DNA of 9,728 bases from an uncultured Lachnospiraceae bacterium. GTDB lineage: Bacteria > Bacillota > Clostridia > Lachnospirales > Lachnospiraceae. Location of the stretch: contig CATLGN010000038.1 of the NCBI GenBank assembly GCA_949935685.1, forward strand, positions 1 to 9,728. Direction: 5' to 3'. Position numbers and translations under genes: made by a program. The notes beneath the pieces were generated by a model. The model was not told where the DNA came from. It worked only from the letters and a program-made list of their open reading frames with translations, and ran no database searches. This document shows positions 1-5,948 of the stretch, piece after piece (positions within the stretch are counted from its first letter, which is position 1; every line of letters begins with the position of its first letter).

Positions 1-133
1 TATCCAGCAGCGGGTCGGGACTTGGCGCAAACGCATTCCCCCGGTCATCCACGCCCATCAAGTACCGCAGCCAGCCGGCAAACACAAGCGGAATCCCTTC
101 CAGATCATCCACCGACAGACTGTCCGTAGCCTC
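1..133 (-). pseudogene. uxuB: Detached C-terminal segment of the UxuB/mannitol dehydrogenase-family gene, after an in-frame stop
   Basis: Directly after the TAA that ends the 425-residue UxuB frame, the same reading frame stays open for 44 codons to the window edge. It begins EATDSLSVDDLEG and continues IPLVFAGWLRYLMGVDD, then RGNAFAPSPDPLLD. From knowledge of the family, long Clostridia-type mannitol/fructuronate dehydrogenases carry an 'IPL..AGW.RYL.GVDD.G..F..S.DPLL' stretch in their C-terminal helical domain, following an 'RFGETIK' stretch like the one that ends the upstream frame. This segment is therefore the natural continuation of the gene and not a new one. No Shine-Dalgarno site or plausible independent start is seen. 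The rest of the C-terminus lies outside the window. Seen: the open frame and the motif. Inferred: a nonsense change, perhaps from a Tyr codon (TAT/TAC to TAA). Confidence 0.8.
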
Positions 134-1411
134 TTATGCTTTGATCGTCTCGCCGAAGCGGATGGAAAGTTTCTGAGACGTATCCGTCGCAATCCGCTGC
201 GGCGTATCCGGCATAAAAGGATTGGGGATACGCAGCCCCAGTACTTCATCAATAAACTGTTTCGGATCAAGAATACCCGGATTGACGACAACCGGTAGTC
301 CTTCCTGATACCCGATACGCTCCACCAACGCTTTCAGCGCCGGATTTTTCATCTCCTCCGAAATCAGCTCATATCCGAGCAGACAGCCGAATACCGCCAG
401 CGTCGTATGCAGCGGATTCAGACAGGTACACACTTTCATCTTTTCCACCTTGTCCACCGTTGCCCGCTCGGTAAAGATCACGCCCGTCTCCGCAAGCGCG
501 GGTCTGCCGTTCGGAAAAGCGTCTTCGATTACCAGATACTGACATTCCTCGGCATTGACAAAAGGCGCCACCCACGTGTTTTTGCTTGTCACCGCCTGTT
601 CCAGCCCTTCGATGTGATCCGCTTCCAGTATCGCCTCCACCTTCGGGTCGGGACGCGGCGTAATCTTATCGATCATGCTCCAGGGGAACGAGAGACAGTC
701 CGAATCGTTCACGTAATCGAGAAATCCCTGCTCCGCTTTCCCACTCTTCGTCCATTCTTCCGCAAAGGCTAAAACGGCAGCCTTTAATTTGTCACCGTTA
801 TGGGAACAGTTGTCCATACTGACAAGCGCCAGCGGCAGTCTGCCATGCAGATACCGCGTATAGACAAGCGCACATACCTTGCCCAGATAACTCTCCGGCC
901 TCTGCGGGCCGTCCTCCAGATCGCGTTTTACCGCGGGCAGCATATCGCCTCTGCCATCCACCAGGCTATACCCTTTCTCCGTGATCGTAAAGCTGGCCAT
1001 CTGCAGCGACGGCGCGGCAAAAATCTCCTGCAGTCTGGAAAACTCGCTGTCATTCTCACTGTCCAGAATCAACGATTCCACGATGCTGCCGATTACCGTC
1101 TTCTCCACTTCCCCGCTGCTTTTCAGCGTTACGAGAATGCTGTAATCATCATGCGGGCGGTACATCTTTTCGATAATCTCATAGTCAAACCCTTCCGCCA
1201 CGATCAGCCCGGTCTCACTCTTTCCCGTTTCCATCAACTGCTGCATCAGATTGGCCTGAAATGCCCGGAAAATATTGCCCGCTCCGAAATGAATCCATGC
1301 GGGATTTTGCTTCGTCGCTTCCGTCATGGCATCCCGGTCATAGTCCGGCACATGATACCCGGCCCTTTTCCATGCGGCCGTATCCGTAAGTCCCTGTCTG
1401 TCTAATCTCAT
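134..1411 (-). CDS. uxuB: Fructuronate reductase / mannitol dehydrogenase-family protein, truncated by an in-frame TAA
   Basis: NAD-dependent long-chain polyol dehydrogenase family. In this operon it is expected to reduce D-fructuronate to D-mannonate in the cytoplasm, feeding UxuA. Visible features are the N-terminal nucleotide-binding stretch HFGAGNIFRAF (residues 41-51), TITEKGYSL (142-150), MDNCSHNGDKL (199-209, with Asn201), FPWSMIDKITPRP (242-254), and the catalytic signature KVCTCLNPLHT (326-336). In this signature Lys326, Asn332 and His335 match the family's catalytic Lys/Asn/His. The start at 1411 has a good AGGAGG site 5 bases upstream. The gene begins 19 bases after the uxuA stop. 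The frame ends at a TAA after residue 425, whereas relatives of this long class are about 540 residues. The missing C-terminal domain continues in the same frame to the left edge. The catalytic residues survive but the fold is probably incomplete, so activity is doubtful. The family is certain. Fructuronate as substrate is inferred from uxuA next door. Confidence 0.88.
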   Translation of the reverse strand: MRLDRQGLTDTAAWKRAGYHVPDYDRDAMTEATKQNPAWIHFGAGNIFRAFQANLMQQLMETGKSETGLIVAEGFDYEIIEKMYRPHDDYSILVTLKSSGEVEKTVIGSIVESLILDSENDSEFSRLQEIFAAPSLQMASFTITEKGYSLVDGRGDMLPAVKRDLEDGPQRPESYLGKVCALVYTRYLHGRLPLALVSMDNCSHNGDKLKAAVLAFAEEWTKSGKAEQGFLDYVNDSDCLSFPWSMIDKITPRPDPKVEAILEADHIEGLEQAVTSKNTWVAPFVNAEECQYLVIEDAFPNGRPALAETGVIFTERATVDKVEKMKVCTCLNPLHTTLAVFGCLLGYELISEEMKNPALKALVERIGYQEGLPVVVNPGILDPKQFIDEVLGLRIPNPFMPDTPQRIATDTSQKLSIRFGETIKA

Positions 1412-1430
1412 TTTTACCTCCTGCGGTATA

Positions 1431-2501
1431 TTACCGCGCGTTCGCCTTTACGATTGCTTCCCATAATCCGTTCAGATAGGTCGCGCCAAGCGCCCTGTCA
1501 TACAGGCCATAGCCCGGCATCGCCACTTCGCCCCATATCATCCTGCCGTGATCAGGACGAATCGGCCCGTCGAAACCGATGTCATACAACGCTTTCATAA
1601 TTTCATACATATCAAAACTGCCGTCTGCGGAGAGATGCGCCGCTTCCTCGAAATCGCCCGGATAATTGTGCTGCAGATTGCGCACATGTGCAAAATGCAC
1701 CCGTCCTTTCAGCGCGCGTATCATGCCCGGCAGATCGTTGTCAGGATTCGTCCCATACGAGCCGGAACAGAATGTCACGCCGTTGTGCGGATTATCCACC
1801 ATTTCCATCATCCGTTTGATATTCGGCAGATTCGTTATTATGCGGGGCAGCCCGAATACGCTCCACGCCGGATCATCGGGATGGATAGCCATATTGATAT
1901 TGTATTTGTCACAGACCGGCATAATCGCTTCCAGAAAATATTGCAGATTGGCGAACAGTTTTTCCTCGTCCACGTCCTGATACATAGCAAACAATTCCTT
2001 TGTCCGCTCCATCCGCTCCGGCTCCCACCCCGGCATTACATAGCCGTTCGTATCGTCTGATATGGAGGCAAACATTTTCTCCGGGTCAAGATTGTCCACA
2101 GTCTCCTGATGATACGCCAGCACTGTCGAACCGTCGGGACGCACTCTGGCCAGCTCTGTCCGCGTCCAGTCAAAAACCGGCATAAAGTTATAGCAGACCA
2201 TATGAATATCTTCCTGTCCGAGTTTTTCCAGCGTTTTACTATAATTCTCAATATATTTGTCTCTCTCCGGCAGACCGATCTTGATCGCGTCGTGGATATT
2301 CACACTCTCAATACCCGCGACATGCAGGCCGGCCGCCGCGACCTCCGCCTTCATAGCCCGGATCGCATCCCGGTCCCATTCATCCCCCGGAGCTGTCTCG
2401 TACAGTGTCGTGATGACCCCTGTCACACCCGGAATCTGCCGGATTTGCTGCAATGTCACAGAATCCGATTTACTCCCATACCAGCGTAATGTCATTTCCA
2501 T
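1431..2501 (-). CDS. uxuA: Mannonate dehydratase
   Basis: Dehydrates D-mannonate to 2-keto-3-deoxy-D-gluconate in the cytoplasm, the committed step of the glucuronate branch. It is a TIM-barrel metalloenzyme (Mn/Fe). The 356 residues fit the short Gram-positive form; the E. coli form is nearer 394. The start MEMTLRWYG is the usual UxuA N-terminus. Expected metal and active-site segments are present: AIHPDDPAW (His207, Asp209/210), VTFCSGSYGT (Cys245), HFAHVRN (His272), and the near-terminal RPDHGRMIWGE (Asp317, His318). The start at 2501 is preceded by an AAGGAG-type site. The gene lies 50 bases after the cupin gene and 19 bases before uxuB, so it is probably co-transcribed with both. It ends with a normal TAA after KANAR, showing that TAA is an ordinary stop in this genome. 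Identity is high-confidence. Confidence 0.95.
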   Translation of the reverse strand: MEMTLRWYGSKSDSVTLQQIRQIPGVTGVITTLYETAPGDEWDRDAIRAMKAEVAAAGLHVAGIESVNIHDAIKIGLPERDKYIENYSKTLEKLGQEDIHMVCYNFMPVFDWTRTELARVRPDGSTVLAYHQETVDNLDPEKMFASISDDTNGYVMPGWEPERMERTKELFAMYQDVDEEKLFANLQYFLEAIMPVCDKYNINMAIHPDDPAWSVFGLPRIITNLPNIKRMMEMVDNPHNGVTFCSGSYGTNPDNDLPGMIRALKGRVHFAHVRNLQHNYPGDFEEAAHLSADGSFDMYEIMKALYDIGFDGPIRPDHGRMIWGEVAMPGYGLYDRALGATYLNGLWEAIVKANAR

Positions 2502-2532
2502 AAAACCCTTCTCCTTTCTTCCGCTTCCATAT

Positions 2533-2560
2533 ATTATATCCGTTTCCGCGCCTATACAAA
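2533..2560 (-). promoter_or_regulatory. Possible internal promoter upstream of uxuAB
   Basis: On the minus strand the 50-base gap before uxuA contains a perfect TATAAT (2533-2538) in an AT-rich patch. Sixteen bases upstream is TTTGTA (2555-2560), a poor match to TTGACA. No TGn extension is present. A sigma-A promoter here would give uxuA and uxuB extra expression independent of the upstream transporter and regulator genes. The weak -35 element, and the fact that the sequence also serves as a spacer, keep this tentative. Confidence 0.3.
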
Positions 2561-2893
2561 GTCTTCTCGCATTGGCGTAAAAATATCCAGCAAAATTCCT
2601 TCTTCCAGACAGACGCAGCCATGTTCAATGCCGTCTTTTTTCAACATGCTGTCACCGGGATTTACGATCTTTTTCTCTCCTTTTATCGTAAATTCAAACC
2701 TGCCGCTGACCACATAGGTAATCTGCGTATGCGGATGATGGTGCAGCGCGCCCACCGCTCCTTTTTCAAAGTGATTTTCCACGACCATCAGTTCATCCGT
2801 ATACGACAGAATCTTCCTCCGTACACCGCTTCCGGCCTCCTGCCAATCAATTTCCGCACCGAAATTCCAGATATTGTTTTTTTCTGTTTTCAT
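2552..2893 (-). CDS. kdgF: KdgF-like cupin, uronate ring-opening enzyme
   Basis: A 113-residue single-domain cupin. KdgF proteins open 4,5-unsaturated uronates released from pectin, alginate or similar polymers to the linear 5-keto-4-deoxyuronate. Motif 1 reads GALHHHPHTQITYVVSG (48-64), with His51 and His53 and a Gln (57) in place of the usual cupin Glu. Motif 2 is NPGDSMLKKDGIEHG (78-92), with His91. The C-terminal DIFTPMRE (103-110) supplies an Asp-x-Phe-x3-Arg pattern. From memory of KdgF structural work, a His/His/Gln/His metal site and a catalytic Asp, Phe, Arg trio in this arrangement are diagnostic. The start at 2893 is chosen because ATG overlaps the MFS stop in an ATGA junction and has AGGAGG 9 bases upstream. 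A longer reading frame starting at 3109 lies entirely inside the MFS gene and is not used. A generic sugar-binding cupin is the main alternative. Confidence 0.75.
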   Translation of the reverse strand: MKTEKNNIWNFGAEIDWQEAGSGVRRKILSYTDELMVVENHFEKGAVGALHHHPHTQITYVVSGRFEFTIKGEKKIVNPGDSMLKKDGIEHGCVCLEEGILLDIFTPMREDFV

Positions 2894-4080
2894 TCTGCCT
2901 GCCCTCCTGCTTTTTTCATATATACATACAACGCGATAATCAGCGCCAGATCCAGCACCACGACAACAACGACCGAACTCATCCCATATACAATGCCCGC
3001 CCGCTCCGCTATCCTGCCGATAATCATCGGCATCAGAATCGAACCGAAGCTGGCCGTCGTCAGCATAAAACTCCATGTCATCGAATATTTCTGTATCATT
3101 CCGCCGCAAAACGACACCGTCGTCGGATAAATTGCGGCCATACTGTACCCAAACCCCATGATGCCAAGGATAATCGGCGCCGTGCTTCGGGAAATCAGCA
3201 AACCAAAGAAAAACAAGACAATTCCGACCCCCATCGCCAGCAGCATTTTTTCCTTTTTCACCCGCCCGGAAAGTCCCGCCGCCGTCAGTCTCCCCGCCAG
3301 CATCATAATCCAGAGCACACTGGCCATCAACTGCGACAGCGAATCGCTCAAAAGCCCCGTATCAACAAAATATGTAATCATCCATCCAATCACGCCCTGC
3401 TCCGCACACAGGTAAAAAAACATCGTAAGGGTACAGAGGTAAAAAAGCGGCTCCCGGAAAAATCCAAACGCATTGTCCTCTTTCCGGCCGTTCTTTTTTT
3501 TGACTTCTTTCCCAGATTCCACCGGCGTCAGAAAATACAAAATCCAGCTCAGAATTCCCGCAAAGACAAGAAAATAACAGGCATAAATCCAGTTTTCCGC
3601 ATGGCTGCGCGTCAATACCGTCAGAAAAATCGGAAATAAAAATGCCCCGACGGAAAACATGGCGTGCAGCACATTGAGAAACCCCGCCCGTCCCGGCGCA
3701 AGGTTATTGATCGTATAATTGCCAAAGTTACTCGATGCGCCCCGGGCCAGACCTGTCATAAAAAATGCCAGCGCCAGCGTAACATGGCTCCCTCCGGCTA
3801 TAATCAGAATATAGGACAATGCAAAACAGGCGTTAAACAACAATATGCTTTTTTTGCGACCGATCAGGACAGGCAGCGCGCCCGCCGCAAAACCGGATAC
3901 CAGATTGCCCACCGAGTGCAGGCTCACGATCATCCCCGCAAAAGCATAGTTCAGTCCCTGTGATTCCCGGATAAAGGGCAGAAGGGAACCGATTGAAAGC
4001 GCCAGCATCCCGTTTAACATAAATGTCAGATAGACAAAACAAAGCTGCTTTTTTTCATCCGCCGTTTTCAGATACCCCAT
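2890..4080 (-). CDS. MFS transporter, probable uronate/sugar importer
   Basis: A 396-residue polytopic membrane protein with about 12 hydrophobic helices in two halves separated by a charged cytoplasmic loop (about 186-205, rich in Lys/Glu/Arg). A motif-A-like loop, LPVLIGRKKSILL (69-81), lies between helices 2 and 3, as in the major facilitator superfamily. The second half has GFGYSMAAIYPTTVSF, resembling sugar-type members such as the fucose/glucose:H+ symporter group. The C-terminus carries a run of six valines in the last helix. The start at 4080 has a GGAGAGG site about 9 bases upstream and overlaps the end of the DctP-like gene by 26 bases. The stop overlaps the cupin start by 4 bases, so translation is probably coupled across all three genes. 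The position suggests uptake of a glucuronate-type monosaccharide, glucuronide or unsaturated uronate. The substrate is inferred from the neighbours only. Confidence 0.85.
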   Translation of the reverse strand: MGYLKTADEKKQLCFVYLTFMLNGMLALSIGSLLPFIRESQGLNYAFAGMIVSLHSVGNLVSGFAAGALPVLIGRKKSILLFNACFALSYILIIAGGSHVTLALAFFMTGLARGASSNFGNYTINNLAPGRAGFLNVLHAMFSVGAFLFPIFLTVLTRSHAENWIYACYFLVFAGILSWILYFLTPVESGKEVKKKNGRKEDNAFGFFREPLFYLCTLTMFFYLCAEQGVIGWMITYFVDTGLLSDSLSQLMASVLWIMMLAGRLTAAGLSGRVKKEKMLLAMGVGIVLFFFGLLISRSTAPIILGIMGFGYSMAAIYPTTVSFCGGMIQKYSMTWSFMLTTASFGSILMPMIIGRIAERAGIVYGMSSVVVVVVLDLALIIALYVYMKKAGGQAE

Positions 4081-5125
4081 ATTCCGTTTCCTCTCCTTCT
4101 CCGGCGCAGGACAGAATCGCTTCGATCACCGCACCGTATTTCTTTCGATAATATGCATATACCGGCAAAGTAGCCGCCCGAAATTTCTGTTTTTCCTCCG
4201 GGGAAAGCCGTATCTCCTGCACCTGGCAGGCAAGCGCCCGTTCTCTGGCCTGTCTCTCATGCACGCTCCACAGCTCTCTTTCATACAAGGCCGACTCCCG
4301 GGCACACTCCCGTATAATCTGCCGGTCACTCTCCGAGAGCTGCTCCCATGTATGCGCGGCGCAAATCTGCATTTCCGGCACCCGCGCATGTTCATCCACC
4401 GTGAAATAGCCGGCCACCTCATAATGCTGCATGGCCTCATACGACGACCAGTTATTTTCCGCACCGTCCGCCTGTCCGCGCTCCAGCGCGGCATATACCT
4501 GATCATAGGGCATCTGTACCGGTATGGCTCCCATCGCCGTGATCACCTCAGACATCACGGCCGATTCCTGCACTCGAATCCGCAGCCCTTCCATATCTTC
4601 CAGTGTCTCGATCGGACGCGTGGAAGAATAGAAGCTTCTGGCGCCCGCATCATACCACGAAAGTCCGATCAGGCCGCAGTCCTGCGGATAACTGAGAAAG
4701 CGTCCGCCGATTTCTCCGTCCAATACCCGCCACATATGCTCCGAATCTTCATACAAATACGGAAGCTGCAACACCTTCATCTCCGGTACATATTCCGAAA
4801 TCTGCGACAGTGACACCCGGGCGAAATCGATCCCGCCATAGCGCATCTGTTTGATTACCTCTCCCTCCGATCCCAGTACGCCCTCCGCTTCCACCCGGAT
4901 GCGGATACGCCCCTGTGTCCGCTCTTCCACCAACTGTGCAAACTTCAAAGCGCCCAGTGTCGTCGGATAATCCGCCGTCTGATTTTCCGCATAGGAAAAT
5001 ACATAGACCGGCGCCGTCTCTTTCTTTCGACCTGCCAGAAACAGGATAAAAAGCGCCGCAGACACTGTGATAAACAGTATCGGCAATCGCCGCCTTTTCC
5101 ATTTTTTCCGTTTCTCCGCGTCCAT
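4055..5125 (-). CDS. DctP-family TRAP solute-binding protein, membrane-tethered, possible co-sensor
   Basis: A 356-residue TRAP-type extracytoplasmic binding protein. The N-terminus is strongly basic (MDAEKRKKWKRRR), followed by a hydrophobic segment at 14-32 ending LFLAG. The next residue is Arg, not the Cys expected of a lipobox, and no convincing signal peptidase site follows, so it is probably an uncleaved anchor facing outwards. Family hallmarks are present: FAQLVEERTQGRIRIRV (62-78), GLRIRVQES (180-188, with Arg184 as the carboxylate-binding Arg), MPYDQVYAALERGQADGAE (205-223) and the following Asn224/Asn225. The ligand is therefore probably an acidic sugar or dicarboxylate. The gene starts 13 bases after the response-regulator stop and overlaps the MFS gene by 26 bases; dctQM are separated from it by three genes. 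This layout recalls Bacillus subtilis DctB, a DctP-family protein that assists the DctS kinase. Alternatively it is simply the binding subunit of the DctQM carrier. Confidence 0.85.
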   Translation of the reverse strand: MDAEKRKKWKRRRLPILFITVSAALFILFLAGRKKETAPVYVFSYAENQTADYPTTLGALKFAQLVEERTQGRIRIRVEAEGVLGSEGEVIKQMRYGGIDFARVSLSQISEYVPEMKVLQLPYLYEDSEHMWRVLDGEIGGRFLSYPQDCGLIGLSWYDAGARSFYSSTRPIETLEDMEGLRIRVQESAVMSEVITAMGAIPVQMPYDQVYAALERGQADGAENNWSSYEAMQHYEVAGYFTVDEHARVPEMQICAAHTWEQLSESDRQIIRECARESALYERELWSVHERQARERALACQVQEIRLSPEEKQKFRAATLPVYAYYRKKYGAVIEAILSCAGEGEETEYGVSENGG

Positions 5126-5138
5126 CCGTACCCCCGTC

Positions 5139-5948
5139 TTACTGCCTGCCGTCCCGTACGGCTGCCAGCCCGCTCCGATACTCGCTCGGCGTCACACCGG
5201 TAATCCGTTTAAAAACTTTGGTAAAATAACCGGAATCGTGATACCCCACGCTCCGACTGACGTCTTTTATATTAATCGTAAGATCACACAACAATTCCTT
5301 TGCCTTTTCCACGCGCAGTTCCGACAGATACATAATAAAATTTTTATCAAAATTCTGCCGGAAAAACTTACAGAAATATACATCCGAGTAATGCAGGGCA
5401 GCAGCCGCATCCTGCAGGCAAATATCTTCCATATAATGTGCTTCGATGTATTCACGCGTCCGATTGACCAAAACCTGATTTTTCACCAATTCCTGTCTTT
5501 CATCCTCCCGCTGCAGGGCAGCAGCCGACCGCTCCCGCTTTTCGGTCCGCCGCCCGGCAACAGCTTCCTCCAAAACCGCAATCAGTTCCTCTCTGGAACC
5601 CGGTTTCAGCAGATAGTCCAACGCCTGCACCCGAATTGCCCGCTTTGCAAAGTCAAACTCATCATAGGCCGTAAGAAAGATAATACTACATTCCCGATTT
5701 TCCCTGCGGATCATTTCCGCCGCCTCCAGACCGTCAATGCCCGGCATGGAAATATCCAACAGCGCAATCTGGCATTTCTTTTCCCGGCACAGTTCGACGG
5801 CTTCCCGGCCATTGACGGCCTGACATATTTCCATTTGATCTCCGAAATGATTCCGAATCGCCTTGCTGACAACCATCCGCTCGATTGGTTCATCATCTGC
5901 GATCAGAATGCGGTATCTCTCAACGCTCAAACTACCGTCCTTTCTCAT
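5139..5948 (-). CDS. Response regulator, receiver plus AraC-type DNA-binding domain (YesN-like)
   Basis: Transcription regulator partner of the kinase encoded just upstream. Numbered from the ATG at 5948 (269 residues), the receiver domain spans about 12-125. It has the acidic pair Asp18/Asp19, phospho-acceptor Asp65 in LLDISMPGIDG, Thr93 in FLTAYDEF and Lys115 in LLKPGS. A short charged linker leads to two AraC-type helix-turn-helix units (about 160-262), including DVYFCKFFRQNF and the signature GYHDSGYFTKVFKRITGVTP. The expected role is phosphorylation-dependent activation of the uronate transport and catabolic genes. The ATG at 5948 overlaps the kinase gene by 17 bases and has no Shine-Dalgarno site. 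A TTG at 5928-5930, codon 7 of this frame, has AAAGGA at ideal spacing and starts one base after the kinase stop. The real start may therefore be TTG, giving 263 residues and losing nothing of the domain. Confidence 0.93.
   Translation of the reverse strand: MRKDGSLSVERYRILIADDEPIERMVVSKAIRNHFGDQMEICQAVNGREAVELCREKKCQIALLDISMPGIDGLEAAEMIRRENRECSIIFLTAYDEFDFAKRAIRVQALDYLLKPGSREELIAVLEEAVAGRRTEKRERSAAALQREDERQELVKNQVLVNRTREYIEAHYMEDICLQDAAAALHYSDVYFCKFFRQNFDKNFIMYLSELRVEKAKELLCDLTINIKDVSRSVGYHDSGYFTKVFKRITGVTPSEYRSGLAAVRDGRQ

Noticed and set aside
134..136. TAA in uxuB as a recoded (sense) codon
   Set aside because: TAA ends uxuA and the response regulator at the expected family C-termini. No selenocysteine or pyrrolysine system uses TAA.
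58..291. A 77-codon minus-strand frame over the uxuB end
   Set aside because: It is out of frame with the conserved UxuB C-terminal sequence and Arg-rich. The real continuation of uxuB is in the other frame.
2894..3109. An N-terminal extension of the cupin to 185 residues starting at 3109
   Set aside because: The extra 72 residues lie in an alternative frame of the MFS gene and look nonsensical, while the ATG at 2893 has an ideal Shine-Dalgarno site and an ATGA overlap.
3995..4010. TGAAAGCGCCAGCA inside the MFS gene as a catabolite (cre) operator
   Set aside because: Only one half of the palindrome fits well and the site is internal to coding sequence. The match is about what chance would give in a window of this size.
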